A stretch of 64,000 nt of DNA, taken from the NCBI GenBank assembly GCA_029945425.1, contig JAQSDV010000002.1, positions 372,001 through 436,000 of the forward strand, in the 5' to 3' direction. The position numbers were made by a program, and so were the translations under genes. Each line of letters opens with the position of its first letter. The stretch's first letter is position 1. This document shows positions 40,191 to 48,848 of the stretch, one piece after another. This DNA comes from a bacterium. GTDB taxonomy: Bacteria > Pseudomonadota > Alphaproteobacteria > Micavibrionales > UBA2020. Below the pieces are notes generated by a model. The model had not been told where the DNA came from. It did not search any database and saw only the letters and a list, made by a program, of their open reading frames with translations.

Positions 40191-40215
40191 GCGTTAGCGC
40201 GGTAACGCTTTGTTT
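40191..40215 (+). terminator. Candidate terminator after ndvB
   Basis: GCGTTA and TAACGC form a 6-base-pair stem with a 6-base loop, followed by TTTGTTTTA. The stem is short, so efficiency may be low; the T-rich tail supports the call. Confidence 0.4.
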
Positions 40216-40229
40216 TATCTCGGGTTCCT

Positions 40230-40991
40230 ATGGCAAGAAAAACATCCCTTTGGCAGCGTATAAAAGGCAAGGATGCGGCTGACAGCTTCCTTGTGCCGGG
40301 CATTATCCTGTGCGGCCTTGTAATTTTCGGGTTGGCGTGGGAATTCTCCCCACTTTCAAACTATGCGACTCCTGAAAAAATAGCCGAAGTTGCACGCAAT
40401 TTCGCGCAGAAACCCATGGCGCCGTTGATGATGGTCGGGTTGTTTGTGCTGTCGCAACTGGTGTTCTTTCCGCTCATCATCATGACCCTCGCAACCGCAA
40501 TGGTTTTCGGCCCCGTCGAGGGGATCTTGATTTCGCTGACGGGCGCCTGCATTAGTGCCACCATCACATATTTCATGGGCTTCGCGCTTGGCAAATACGG
40601 GTTCAAACGCATGATGGGCACCGTCTGCGCAAAGATACGCAGTTATATCGAAGGCACTGGTATTGTCGGTATGATCGCGTTGCGCTTCGTGCCTGTTGCG
40701 CCTTATTCCGTCGTCAATATCGCGCTTGGTGTGCTGTCGATTCCGTTCACCACTTATATCGCAGGGTCGTTCCTCGCGCTCTTGCCGGGTTCCATTATCC
40801 GGTCGTTCCTCGGCGGCGCGATAACCGATTTGTGGGAAAAGCCAGATGCCAAAAATATTGGCATCGTTGCCATTGGCATCACGGTATGGCTGCTGGTCGT
40901 GGTTTCGTCGCATGTTTTCGTCAGCCGCTGGCGAAAAAACCGTGGGATTATGTCTCCAAAACGCCGCAAATTGGCTGGTCTCCACGCCTGA
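40230..40991 (+). CDS. TVP38/TMEM64-family (VTT domain) membrane protein
   Basis: A 253-residue polytopic inner-membrane protein. Hydrophobic segments occur at ~24-43, 68-100, 101-125, 145-190 and 205-230. The VTT/SNARE-associated domain is visible in FFPLIIMTLATAMVFGPVEG, ISLTGACISATITYFMGFAL and ALRFVPVAPYSVVNIALGVL. Families of this type (DedA, TMEM41, TVP38) are linked to lipid scrambling or transport and envelope homeostasis. The C-terminus is basic and cytoplasmic. No partner is evident; it follows the glucan synthase after 75 bases. Confidence 0.85.
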   Translation: MARKTSLWQRIKGKDAADSFLVPGIILCGLVIFGLAWEFSPLSNYATPEKIAEVARNFAQKPMAPLMMVGLFVLSQLVFFPLIIMTLATAMVFGPVEGILISLTGACISATITYFMGFALGKYGFKRMMGTVCAKIRSYIEGTGIVGMIALRFVPVAPYSVVNIALGVLSIPFTTYIAGSFLALLPGSIIRSFLGGAITDLWEKPDAKNIGIVAIGITVWLLVVVSSHVFVSRWRKNRGIMSPKRRKLAGLHA

Positions 40992-41033
40992 ATGGTTAAT
41001 GGAACCTAATCACCCACTACATGTATGTGTGGG

Positions 41034-43037
41034 ATGAAGAAAAAGCTCCGCATACGGCGCAAGCCGGTCTATTGGACGGGCGGAATCCTGGCGGGGATTG
41101 CGGCGGCGTTGGCACTTTTTATCGCTTTTTTTCCGATCGATTATGTGCGCGCAAAAATATCCGGCACGGCAGGCAGCCGTTTCGGGCGCGATGTCGTAGT
41201 CGAAGGCCCGCTGACCATCGACTGGCACTGGCGCACGCCGCATGTGACGGCCGAGAAAATCCGCGTCAGCAACATCAAGGGCGCGAAGGACGCCGATATG
41301 GCTTCCGCAGACCGTATCGAATTTTCTTTCCGCCTGTGGCCGCTCCTTCTCGGTCGGCTGGAAATACCTTCTCTTGAAATCGACCATCCCGTCGTTAATC
41401 TGGAACGCACCAAGGATGGCGTTAAAAACTGGAATTTTTCGAATGCCACCGAAGCAGGCGTGGTCGTCAATGCGGCGTTGCCGGACGACCGTCACGATAT
41501 GCCGCTGATCAGCAACCTCAGCGTCACCAAGGGCGAAGTGACGTATCGCGACCTCGGTCGCGACATCGATATCCGCATGAAACTCGACAGCATCGAGGGA
41601 GAGGAGAAACGCTCCCAGCAGAAATTCTCGCTGAATGGCGAGGGTACTGTGCAAGGCCAACAAGCGCAGATCACGGCGTCGGGTGGATCGCTAAACCTGT
41701 TGCGCAATACGAACGAGCCGTTTCCCCTGAAGATCGAAATAAATATCGGGAAGACACGCTTCATGACCGATGGCACGTTCACCGATCCCATCCAGTTAAA
41801 GGGCATTGACGCAAGGCTTGAACTTGCCGGCTCGAATCTGGCCGACCTGTTTTACCTGATTCACGTGCCGTTGCCGCCGACACCCACCTACAGCCTCAAA
41901 GGCCAGTTGCAGAAGGACGGCGAGTTGTGGACGTTTAGCGGCTTTAACGGCCGCGTCGGCGCCAGCGACCTGTCGGGCAAGGTCACCTACACTGCGGAAT
42001 CCGAACGGCCCGAGCTTGCCGGTACGTTGGTGTCCAACAAACTGGATGTGAAAGATCTGGGCGGCCTTGTCGGTCTGCAGCCGTCGCAACCCAAGAAAGT
42101 TATCAAGGGGCAGGACGTTATCCCCGATATGAACATCAACCTGAAACGCCTGCGCGCCGGTGACCTTGACCTGACGCTGGATGCGAAAAAACTATACGCG
42201 CCCGGCTGGCCGCTGAATGACATGCATACGCATATCAAGCTGGTGAACGGTTTGCTGCGCTTCAAGCCGCTGACATTTGGCGTGGCGGATGGCCGTGTGG
42301 CGGGTTATATCGAACTGAATGGACGCAAGAATATTCCCTATATCAAAACCGATCTGGACCTGCAGCGCCTGAGCCTCAAGCGTTTCTTCAAGGGTTCCAG
42401 CTTCGAGGAGTTTTCGAAAGGCACCTTTGGCGGCCGCATCGAACTGGCCGGCACAGGTCGTTCCTCGGCTGAATTCCTTGGTAACAGCAATGGGCGTGTG
42501 GTGGCCGTGATGTCCGGTGGCAAGATCAGCCTGAAACTGATTGAGGCGGCAGACCTCGATATCGCCCAGTTGATGCCGCTGGTGCTGGGCAAGGACAAAA
42601 CGACAGATATCCGCTGCGGCGTTGGCGACTTTGCGGTCCGCAAAGGCGTTCTCGACTCCCGCGTCTTCGTGCTGGATACGACGGACACGACGATCAAGGG
42701 CGACGCCATGATCAATATGAAGAACGAAAATATCGATATCGAGATTGACGCGAAGCCGAAGGATGTCAGCATTTTTTCTATCCAGTCGAAAATCAAGGTT
42801 ACGGGCAAGATGAGCAACCCCAAGGTCATGATCGATCCTGCATCGGCGTTGCTGCGCGGGGCAGGGGCCGTGCTGCTGGGCGCGATTGCACCGCCCGCCG
42901 CACTGCTGCCCTTTATCGAGATCGGTGTGGGCAAGAATAATGACTGCTCGAAACTTATCGGTTCGACCAAAAAGCCGCTCAGGCCCGTCCTGAAAGACGC
43001 CGACGTGAAGAAAAAGGTATATACCGTCAACCGCTAG
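41034..43037 (+). CDS. AsmA-family protein
   Basis: A 667-residue protein with one N-terminal membrane anchor (VYWTGGILAGIAAALALFIA) and a large periplasmic body of AsmA type: FGRDVVVEGPLTIDWHWRTP near the start, IEFSFRLWPLLLGRLEIPSL, and the C-terminal AsmA region with FGGRIELAGTGRSSAEFLGN, FAVRKGVLDSRVFVLDTTDT and KVMIDPASALLRGAGAVLLG. AsmA-like proteins form periplasmic grooves thought to carry phospholipids to the outer membrane. I use ATG 41034; the in-frame GTG at 41025 adds three residues. Function here is by family only. Confidence 0.85.
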   Translation: MKKKLRIRRKPVYWTGGILAGIAAALALFIAFFPIDYVRAKISGTAGSRFGRDVVVEGPLTIDWHWRTPHVTAEKIRVSNIKGAKDADMASADRIEFSFRLWPLLLGRLEIPSLEIDHPVVNLERTKDGVKNWNFSNATEAGVVVNAALPDDRHDMPLISNLSVTKGEVTYRDLGRDIDIRMKLDSIEGEEKRSQQKFSLNGEGTVQGQQAQITASGGSLNLLRNTNEPFPLKIEINIGKTRFMTDGTFTDPIQLKGIDARLELAGSNLADLFYLIHVPLPPTPTYSLKGQLQKDGELWTFSGFNGRVGASDLSGKVTYTAESERPELAGTLVSNKLDVKDLGGLVGLQPSQPKKVIKGQDVIPDMNINLKRLRAGDLDLTLDAKKLYAPGWPLNDMHTHIKLVNGLLRFKPLTFGVADGRVAGYIELNGRKNIPYIKTDLDLQRLSLKRFFKGSSFEEFSKGTFGGRIELAGTGRSSAEFLGNSNGRVVAVMSGGKISLKLIEAADLDIAQLMPLVLGKDKTTDIRCGVGDFAVRKGVLDSRVFVLDTTDTTIKGDAMINMKNENIDIEIDAKPKDVSIFSIQSKIKVTGKMSNPKVMIDPASALLRGAGAVLLGAIAPPAALLPFIEIGVGKNNDCSKLIGSTKKPLRPVLKDADVKKKVYTVNR

Positions 43038-43144
43038 CGTTCTGGTGCGGTGCAGCAATCCCCTTAAAATCCCGTTTGCGTTTAATCCGGTAATACGGAA
43101 TACTCCCGCTATCCAATGACCGTGATTCACAAGGGATTATCCTG

Positions 43145-44323
43145 ATGCGTCTTGCCCAGTCCATCCGCAAACTCGCCAACAAAATTTTCGGGAAGAATAA
43201 CGTGAACGTAACACCTTCGCCTGCTGCCGTTGAAGATCCTGCCGCCCGCTGGTCGGCGCAAAAAGCCAACGACTGGTATGACAAGCAGCCCTGGCTGGTC
43301 GGCGCGAATTATGTGCCGGCGCATGCCAGCAACCAGATCGAAATGTGGCAGGCGGAAACCTTCAATCCACAACAGATCGACGCCGAACTCGCGCTGGCGA
43401 AGGGCCTCGGCATGAACACCATGCGTGTATTCCTCCATGACCTCGTCTGGCAGCAGGATCCGGAAGCGTACAAGGCGCGCATCAACACCTTCCTCGACCT
43501 CGCCGATAAACATGGCATCAAGCCGATGTTCGTGCTGTTTGATTCCGTCTGGAATCCCGAACCGAAACTGGGGCCGCAGGCGGAACCCGCCGTCGGCGTT
43601 CACAATGCAGGCTGGGTACAGGGACCGGGCGCAGCCGCGCTTGCCGATCCTGCGCAACGCGCGCGGTTGCAGGACTATGTCGAGGGCGTCGTCGGCGCAT
43701 TCGGCCGCGACAGCCGCGTCATGAGCTGGGATGTCTGGAACGAGCCCGACAACACCAATGGCGCGAGCTACGGCACGAAAGAACCGTCGAACAAGCTGGA
43801 TCTCGTTGCGTCGCTTCTTGATGACGTTTTCACATGGGCGCGCAATGCCAAGCCGCAGCAACCGCTCACCAGCGGCGTGTGGATCGGCGAATGGAACGAC
43901 CTTGCCCAGGTCAATAACGTCCAGAAAATACAGCTGGCGCAATCCGACATTATTTCGTTCCACAATTACGCTCCCGCCGATGATTTCGAGCGCCGCGTGA
44001 AATATCTGGCGGAACAGCACAACCGCCCGCTGCTGCTGACCGAATATATGGCGCGCACGCTGGGCAGCACCTTCGAAGCGATCCTGCCGGTCGCCAAGCA
44101 GCACAAGGTTGCCGCCTTCAACTGGGGCTTCGTGCAGGGCAGGGCGCAGACGCACCTGCCATGGGACAGCTGGCAAAAGCCGTACGAGGCCGAGCCGAAG
44201 CAGTGGTTTCACGAGATTTTCCGCGCCGACCATACCCCCTATGTGGCATCGGAAGCGCAGTTTATCCGCGACATTATTGCGAAAACGGATACCCCTAAAC
44301 CGGCACCCACGCCGCAACCCTAA
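43145..44323 (+). CDS. Cellulase-like glycoside hydrolase (clan GH-A)
   Basis: A 392-residue TIM-barrel hydrolase. It has the clan GH-A pattern: acid/base E200 in MSWDVWNEPDNTN and likely nucleophile E300 in RPLLLTEYMAR, with NTMRVFLHDLVW and DKHGIKPMFVLFDSVWNPEP on the barrel strands. Closest in look to GH5 or related endo-glucanase/mannanase groups; substrate not determinable. Only a basic amphipathic N-terminus (MRLAQSIRKLANKIFGKNN) is seen and no clear signal peptide, unusual for a polysaccharide hydrolase. The tail is proline-rich. Placement after glucan synthase and AsmA genes suggests a role with an envelope or internal glucan. Confidence 0.82.
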   Translation: MRLAQSIRKLANKIFGKNNVNVTPSPAAVEDPAARWSAQKANDWYDKQPWLVGANYVPAHASNQIEMWQAETFNPQQIDAELALAKGLGMNTMRVFLHDLVWQQDPEAYKARINTFLDLADKHGIKPMFVLFDSVWNPEPKLGPQAEPAVGVHNAGWVQGPGAAALADPAQRARLQDYVEGVVGAFGRDSRVMSWDVWNEPDNTNGASYGTKEPSNKLDLVASLLDDVFTWARNAKPQQPLTSGVWIGEWNDLAQVNNVQKIQLAQSDIISFHNYAPADDFERRVKYLAEQHNRPLLLTEYMARTLGSTFEAILPVAKQHKVAAFNWGFVQGRAQTHLPWDSWQKPYEAEPKQWFHEIFRADHTPYVASEAQFIRDIIAKTDTPKPAPTPQP

Positions 44324-44351
44324 CTGCCGCCCTAATTCCTTGTTTGCAATG

Positions 44352-44376
44352 GGAACCTGATGCGCCAACGCGCGTT
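44352..44376 (+). promoter_or_regulatory. EcfG-type general stress promoter (micro-gene and membrane protein)
   Basis: GGAAC at 44352-44356, a 16-base spacer and CGTT at 44373-44376 match exactly the alphaproteobacterial EcfG consensus. The -10 lies inside an imperfect palindrome (CGCC-AACGCGCGTT-A-GGCG, 44363-44381). The first start codon is 45 bases downstream. Confidence 0.65.
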
Positions 44377-44420
44377 AGGCGTTTGATAGTTCATCATTCC
44401 CATGCAAAAGGAGACTTATT

Positions 44421-44495
44421 ATGGGCCGTGGCATTCTTCTCTGGCTTCTTGGCGTTCCGCTTCCGATCATCATCCTGCTCGCGATGATGCATTAA
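44421..44495 (+). CDS. 24-residue hydrophobic membrane peptide
   Basis: A 25-codon gene giving MGRGILLWLLGVPLPIIILL followed by AMMH. It has an excellent ribosome binding site (AAAAGGAGAC, 44406-44415) and an EcfG-type promoter upstream. The product would be one membrane-spanning helix with a short cationic start. Similar tiny peptides beginning (M)RGILLWL.G.P.PIIIL are widespread in Proteobacteria next to stress genes, but no role is known to me. Twelve bases separate it from the next gene. Confidence 0.7.
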   Translation: MGRGILLWLLGVPLPIIILLAMMH

Positions 44496-44507
44496 GGGGG
44501 AATGAAC

Positions 44508-45428
44508 ATGCAGAACAACATTTCGACCCCGACGGGCAACACCGTCATTGCTTCCCATCACGGCCATCATTGCTCCGTTTCCTGGGGCGCTATCCTGTGC
44601 GGCGCGGCTGCTGCGGGCGCGTTATCGCTCGTCCTGCTGTCGGTCGGCTCCGGCGTTGGCATTGCGACCTTCAATCCGTGGTCTGGCGACCGCGAAACCA
44701 TCGCGTCCTTCACGACGAAGGCTGCGGCGTGGATGGTCGTCATGCAATGGCTCTCCGCTGGTCTTGGCGGTTACATTTCCGGACGCTTGCGTGGATCCAA
44801 CCTGCAGGTCGGCCGCGATGAAGTGTTCTTCCGCGATACGGCCCACGGATTTATGTCTTGGGCGGTTGCGACGCTGCTGACGGCATCGCTGCTGGCTTCG
44901 GCCATGGGCGCGCTTGTGGGTGGCGGTGCGAAGGCGGCAACAGCGGTTGCATCCGCGGGTGCCGCAGGCGGCGCTGCAGCCATTGCATCCGGCCCCGATC
45001 GTGGTCCGCGCGGTCCCGGCTTTGACATGATGTCGTATGATATCGACGCGCTGCTTCGTTCGCCCCAGCCCACGGCTGGTTCGACGAACGAAAACGCGCA
45101 TCGCGAATTGTCCGTCATCTTCCGCAACAGCATGACGGCGACGGAATTCCCCGCAGCCGACCGTGAATACGCAGCCCGCGTCGTTGCCGCACAAACCGGC
45201 ATCACGCAGGAAGAAGCGCTGACCCGCGTTGACGTCACGGCAGCCAAGGCCGCCGAACTGAAAGCGGAAGCGAAAGACAAAGCGGAAAAAGCGCGCAAAG
45301 CCTCCGCCGCGTTCTCCATCTTCACCGCATTGTCGCTGATGGTGGGCGCGTTTATCGCCGCGGTTGCTGCCGCGCTCGGCGGCGTGCACCGTGACGATCC
45401 GGTTTCGTACGACCCGATCCGCAGCTAG
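44508..45428 (+). CDS. Alphaproteobacterial multi-pass membrane protein (PhnA-like annotation group)
   Basis: A 306-residue integral membrane protein. A histidine-rich N-terminus (IASHHGHHCSVSWGAILCGA) leads into TM1. Further hydrophobic helices lie near 60-80 (AAAWMVVMQWLSAGLGGYIS), 100-160 (alanine/glycine-rich) and the C-terminal 270-300 (FSIFTALSLMVGAFIAAVAA). Between them is a soluble segment (HRELSVIFRNSMTATEFPAA) with a highly charged Ala/Lys/Glu helix. ATG 44508 is chosen because AAGGGGG sits seven bases upstream; ATG 44502 is too close. Function unknown. Co-transcription with the micro-gene under an EcfG-type promoter suggests a stress role. Confidence 0.75.
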   Translation: MQNNISTPTGNTVIASHHGHHCSVSWGAILCGAAAAGALSLVLLSVGSGVGIATFNPWSGDRETIASFTTKAAAWMVVMQWLSAGLGGYISGRLRGSNLQVGRDEVFFRDTAHGFMSWAVATLLTASLLASAMGALVGGGAKAATAVASAGAAGGAAAIASGPDRGPRGPGFDMMSYDIDALLRSPQPTAGSTNENAHRELSVIFRNSMTATEFPAADREYAARVVAAQTGITQEEALTRVDVTAAKAAELKAEAKDKAEKARKASAAFSIFTALSLMVGAFIAAVAAALGGVHRDDPVSYDPIRS

Positions 45429-45450
45429 TCGCACGTCTGATGTTTTAAAG

Positions 45451-45487
45451 GAAAACCCCCGCTTTTAAAGGCGGGGGTTTTCTTTTT
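45451..45487 (+). terminator. Rho-independent terminator
   Basis: GAAAACCCCCGC and GCGGGGGTTTTC form a perfect 12-base-pair stem around an 8-base loop, followed by TTTTT. It ends the micro-gene/membrane-protein operon. Confidence 0.9.
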
Positions 45488-45549
45488 ATCGATAAAATAT
45501 CTATAATTTTCATCCATTTAAATTATTTTCATCATGTGCGCAAAACCCC

Positions 45550-45577
45550 TTTACGATTTCGGGGAATAACGTATATT
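45550..45577 (+). promoter_or_regulatory. Candidate promoter of the cold-shock gene
   Basis: TTTACG (45550-45555), 16 bases, TATATT (45572-45577). It would give a leader of about 130 bases, consistent with the long structured 5' UTRs of cold-shock mRNAs. The rest of the 284-base gap upstream of the gene holds only the terminator just described. Confidence 0.4.
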
Positions 45578-45712
45578 ATTATTCGAGTTCCGAGTTCTGC
45601 CTGTTTGAGGCCCGCAAGGCTCTACAAGACGACGCTGATTTTCGGATATCAGGAATGGGCAATGGTTGTCCCGTCCTCATGCACGGAAGTGCGTTTCTTG
45701 AAGGAGACTAAT

Positions 45713-45916
45713 ATGGCTACAGGTACAGTGAAATGGTTTAACTCCCAAAAAGGTTTTGGTTTCATCCAGCCTGATGACGGCGGCGCTGATGTGTTCGTTC
45801 ACATCTCCGCAGTTGAAAAAGCAGGTCTGCGCGGCCTCAACGAAGGTCAGAAAGTGTCCTACGACATCGTGACCGAGCGCGGCAAATCCGCAGCAGGCAA
45901 CCTGAAAGCCGCGTAA
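45713..45916 (+). CDS. Cold-shock protein (CspA family)
   Basis: A 67-residue OB-fold RNA/DNA-binding protein. RNP1 is [12 protein letters not shown] and RNP2 is VFVHIS, preceded by [18 protein letters not shown] ends 8 bases before ATG 45713, which fixes the start even though the frame is open further upstream. Such proteins melt RNA structure in cold or stationary phase. Confidence 0.95.
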   Translation: MATGTVKWFNSQKGFGFIQPDDGGADVFVHISAVEKAGLRGLNEGQKVSYDIVTERGKSAAGNLKAA

Positions 45917-45939
45917 GCGTCTTAACGGTTACAAGATCG

Positions 45940-45973
45940 AAAAACCCCGGCGCGCAAGTGCCGGGGTTTTTTC
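45940..45973 (+). terminator. Rho-independent terminator of the cold-shock gene
   Basis: AAAAACCCCGGC and GCCGGGGTTTTT pair over 12 bases around an 8-base loop, with the T-run directly on the 3' side. Confidence 0.9.
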
Positions 45974-46002
45974 ATGCGCTGTTTCCGGCCTTCCCGCCGA
46001 TG

Positions 46003-46032
46003 ATGACAGCAGGAACCCTAACCCCTTATAAT
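46003..46032 (+). promoter_or_regulatory. Sigma-70-like promoter of the Mla/MCE operon
   Basis: ATGACA (46003-46008), an 18-base spacer and a perfect TATAAT (46027-46032) lie 46 bases before the permease gene. Confidence 0.5.
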
Positions 46033-46077
46033 GCATTAGCGTCCCGATAAACCACCTGCCGCGCGAGAAGGGCGACA

Positions 46078-47166
46078 ATGGAGTTTTTGGAAGACCGGAC
46101 ATCCCAAGGCCACAGCACGCTCGCCCTGAAAGGGGACTGGACTGTCGGCAACGCCGCTGCAATCGAAGCGGCCGTGAATGCCCATGAGCGCAAGCCCGCA
46201 GAACTCGATGCCAGCGGCCTCGGCAGGCTGGACACCGCAGGCGCATGGCTGATCCAGAAATATTTCGCCAAAATCAAGATCGCGAACATGTCGGAGCGCC
46301 AGCAGGCGCTGATGGAATTCGTGCCCGATGAAAAACTGGAGCCTGCGAAAAAACCGGGCCTTGCCGCGCCCGTGCAGTTTTTCGTCGATATCGGCAAGTA
46401 TGCCGCGGAAAGCTGCACATTTCTGTTCTCGCTTTTCTCCTTCATCGGCGAAGTTTTCGTGCGCCTGTTCCGCAATCTTGCGCAGCCCAGCCATTTTCGT
46501 CTGCCCGCCATCGCGCGCCATATCCACGAAACCGGCGTGCAGGCGCTGCCCATCATCGGGTTACTGGGCTTTGGCATCAGCATGGTGATTTCCTATCAGG
46601 GCGCAACACAGCTGCGCAAATTCGGCGCGGATATCTTCACGATTGACCTCACCGTCATATCGCTGCTGCGTGAAATGGCGGTGCTGACAACCGCCATCAT
46701 GTTCGCGGGCCGCTCCGGCAGCGCCTTTGCCGCCGAAATCGGCGTGATGAAAATGCGGGGCGAGGTGGATGCGCTGAAAACCATGGGGCTGGATCCGGTC
46801 GAAACGCTGGTCGTGCCGCGTTTTCTGGCCTTGCTGATCACCTTGCCCGCGCTGACATTCTTCGCGACGCTGGTCGGGCTTGTCGGCTGCGGAGTCATGG
46901 CGGTCACGCAGCTCGACCTCTCGCTCAGCACCTATATGGCGCGCGTGCATGAAGTTGCCACGCCTGAAATGTTCTTTATCGGCATGATCAAGGCCCCGGT
47001 TTTTGCGCTGCTGATCACCGCCATTTGCGCCTATCAGGGCATCAATGCCCAAGGCTCCGCCGAAAATGTCGGCAAGCTGACGACGCTCGCGGTCGTGCAG
47101 TCGATCTTCCTTGTCATCATGGCGGATGCGCTGTTCTCCATCGTCTTTGCAAAGATGGGGTTGTAA
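46078..47166 (+). CDS. mlaE: MlaE-type permease with N-terminal STAS domain
   Basis: A 362-residue inner-membrane permease of an MCE lipid transporter. Residues ~1-95 form a STAS-like domain (LALKGDWTVGNAAAIEAAVN; AELDASGLGRLDTAGAWLIQ), doing in cis what MlaB does in E. coli. The MlaE domain follows: QALPIIGLLGFGISMVISYQ, LREMAVLTTAIMFAGRSGSA, AEIGVMKMRGEVDALKTMGL, DPVETLVVPRFLALLITLPA and the C-terminal TM. The STAS fusion is common in Alphaproteobacteria. First gene of permease-ATPase-MCE-lipoprotein; the stop abuts the ATPase start. Confidence 0.92.
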   Translation: MEFLEDRTSQGHSTLALKGDWTVGNAAAIEAAVNAHERKPAELDASGLGRLDTAGAWLIQKYFAKIKIANMSERQQALMEFVPDEKLEPAKKPGLAAPVQFFVDIGKYAAESCTFLFSLFSFIGEVFVRLFRNLAQPSHFRLPAIARHIHETGVQALPIIGLLGFGISMVISYQGATQLRKFGADIFTIDLTVISLLREMAVLTTAIMFAGRSGSAFAAEIGVMKMRGEVDALKTMGLDPVETLVVPRFLALLITLPALTFFATLVGLVGCGVMAVTQLDLSLSTYMARVHEVATPEMFFIGMIKAPVFALLITAICAYQGINAQGSAENVGKLTTLAVVQSIFLVIMADALFSIVFAKMGL

Positions 47167-47952
47167 ATGACATCGGTGATCGAGGCGCATGGCATCGTCA
47201 ACAAATTCGGCAAGCAGGTTGTGCATGACGGGCTCGACCTCACGCTGGAAAAGGGCGAAATCCTCGGCCTTGTCGGCGGTTCCGGTTCCGGCAAGTCGGT
47301 GCTGCTGCGCACGCTGCTGGGCCTTCATAAACCGAACGCCGGTTCCGTTATCGTGGGCGGCACCGATGTCAGCGACATGAACGACGCCCAAAAGAAAGAA
47401 ATGGCCAAGAAATGGGGCGTATTGTTTCAGGATGGCGCGCTGTTTTCCGGCTTCAATGTGCTCGACAACATCAGCCTGCCGCTGCGCGAACACACGGACT
47501 TGGCGGAGAAAGACATCCAGAGCCTCGCGCTATTCAAGCTGCACGCCGTAGGGCTGAAGCCCGAAACCGCGACCAAAAAACCGTCGGAGCTGTCGGGCGG
47601 CATGGCCAAACGTGCGGGCATCGCGCGTTCGCTGGCGCTTGATCCCGAAATCCTGTTCCTTGACGAGCCTACCGCAGGCCTCGACCCCGTCGCGGCGGCG
47701 GCCTTCGATGACCTGATATTGCAACTCAGCCATGTGCTGGAACTCAGCGTGCTGATTATCACGCACGATCTCGACACTCTCGTGAATGTTTGCGACCGTA
47801 TCGCCATGATCATCGACAAGAAAATCGTGACCGGCACGATCGAGGAAATGATGAAAAAAGACCATCCGCAGATTAAAGAATATTTTCAGGGCACCCGCAT
47901 GCGCGCCGTACAGGCCGAGCCTGCCCATAAAAACGCAGCAGGAGCCGCCTGA
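47167..47952 (+). CDS. mlaF: MlaF-type ABC ATPase
   Basis: A 261-residue ATP-binding subunit that powers phospholipid movement by the MCE transporter. Walker A GGSGSGKSVLLRTLLG, ABC signature LSGGMAKRAGIARSLA (the SGGM variant typical of MlaF), Walker B EILFLDEPTAGLDP and switch histidine in IITHDLDT. Q-loop VLFQDGALFSGFNVLDNI. Overlaps the MCE gene by one base (TGATG). Confidence 0.94.
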   Translation: MTSVIEAHGIVNKFGKQVVHDGLDLTLEKGEILGLVGGSGSGKSVLLRTLLGLHKPNAGSVIVGGTDVSDMNDAQKKEMAKKWGVLFQDGALFSGFNVLDNISLPLREHTDLAEKDIQSLALFKLHAVGLKPETATKKPSELSGGMAKRAGIARSLALDPEILFLDEPTAGLDPVAAAAFDDLILQLSHVLELSVLIITHDLDTLVNVCDRIAMIIDKKIVTGTIEEMMKKDHPQIKEYFQGTRMRAVQAEPAHKNAAGAA

Positions 47953-48848
47953 TGGAAAAAACCGCACCTTATTTTGTCGTGGGGCTTTTCTTTTCCGCCC
48001 TCATACTGGCCTCGGTATGTTTCTTCATCTGGCTGATGGGGCCGCAGGAACAGAAGGATTACAAATTCTATACCGTCGAATTCCACGATTCCATCACGGG
48101 GCTGGAGGAAGGGGCGGGCGTACAGTACAAAGGCGTCAAGGTCGGCAAAGTCATGGCCCTGCGGCTGGTGAAAGACAACCCGGAACTGATCCATGTCGAT
48201 ATCGGCGTCGATAAAGAGACGCCCGTGAAGGCAAAAACCAAAGTGACGATGGCAACGCAGGGCGTGACCGGCCTTGTGCGCATTGAAATGTCGACCGCCA
48301 AAGAGGACACCGAAGAACCCGTTACCGTAGCGGGGATGGAGTATCCGATGCTGCAGGGCAGTGCTTCGAAGCTGTATGAGGCGCTTGAAGATATTCCCGC
48401 CATTACCTCGCAGGTGCGCGCCATTACCGCGAAATTTGATGCCATGCTGAACGACAAGACGATGTCGGCGGTACAGGCTGCGATGGTCAACCTCGAAAAT
48501 ATCAGCCGCGACCTGAACGGCGTGTTAAGCCCCGTCAACGTGACGAATGTCAGCCTGCTGCTGGATAACCTCAGCATGTCGAGCGCGCAGATGCCGAAGC
48601 TGATCGACAACATGAACAGCACGGTCGATAACCTCGATAGCGCCGCCGGAAACTTCAGCCGCCTTCTGGACCGCAACCGTCCGCATATCGACCGCTTCGC
48701 GGCGGAAGGGCTGGAGCAATTCACCGCCGCGTCGCGCGCCACGCGTGGTACGGCCAATTCCGTTCGCAAGCTGGCCGACAAGCTCGACCGCGACCCGTCA
48801 CAAGTCATTTATCAGCCGTCATCGCGCGGCGTGGAGATTCCGAAATGA
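47952..48848 (+). CDS. mlaD: MCE-domain lipid-binding protein (MlaD type)
   Basis: A 298-residue protein anchored by one N-terminal helix (YFVVGLFFSALILASVCFFI) with a periplasmic MCE domain (YTVEFHDSITGLEEGAGVQY, KGVKVGKV, VTMATQGVTGLVRIEMS). The C-terminal ~150 residues are helical, ending in a coiled-coil-like stretch (NSTVDNLDSAAGNFSRLLDR). MCE rings bind and pass lipids across the periplasm. It is longer than E. coli MlaD (183 residues), closer to the PqiB/LetB-like or alphaproteobacterial form with a helical tail. Confidence 0.92.
   Translation: MEKTAPYFVVGLFFSALILASVCFFIWLMGPQEQKDYKFYTVEFHDSITGLEEGAGVQYKGVKVGKVMALRLVKDNPELIHVDIGVDKETPVKAKTKVTMATQGVTGLVRIEMSTAKEDTEEPVTVAGMEYPMLQGSASKLYEALEDIPAITSQVRAITAKFDAMLNDKTMSAVQAAMVNLENISRDLNGVLSPVNVTNVSLLLDNLSMSSAQMPKLIDNMNSTVDNLDSAAGNFSRLLDRNRPHIDRFAAEGLEQFTAASRATRGTANSVRKLADKLDRDPSQVIYQPSSRGVEIPK

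Noticed and set aside
45568..45591. Reverse-strand EcfG-like match (GGAAC-N15-CGTT)
   Set aside because: The spacer is one base too short and it points back into a terminator and away from any gene start.
46012..46037. GGAAC-N17-CATT before the Mla operon
   Set aside because: The -10 deviates from CGTT, and a better sigma-70 promoter with perfect TATAAT overlaps it.
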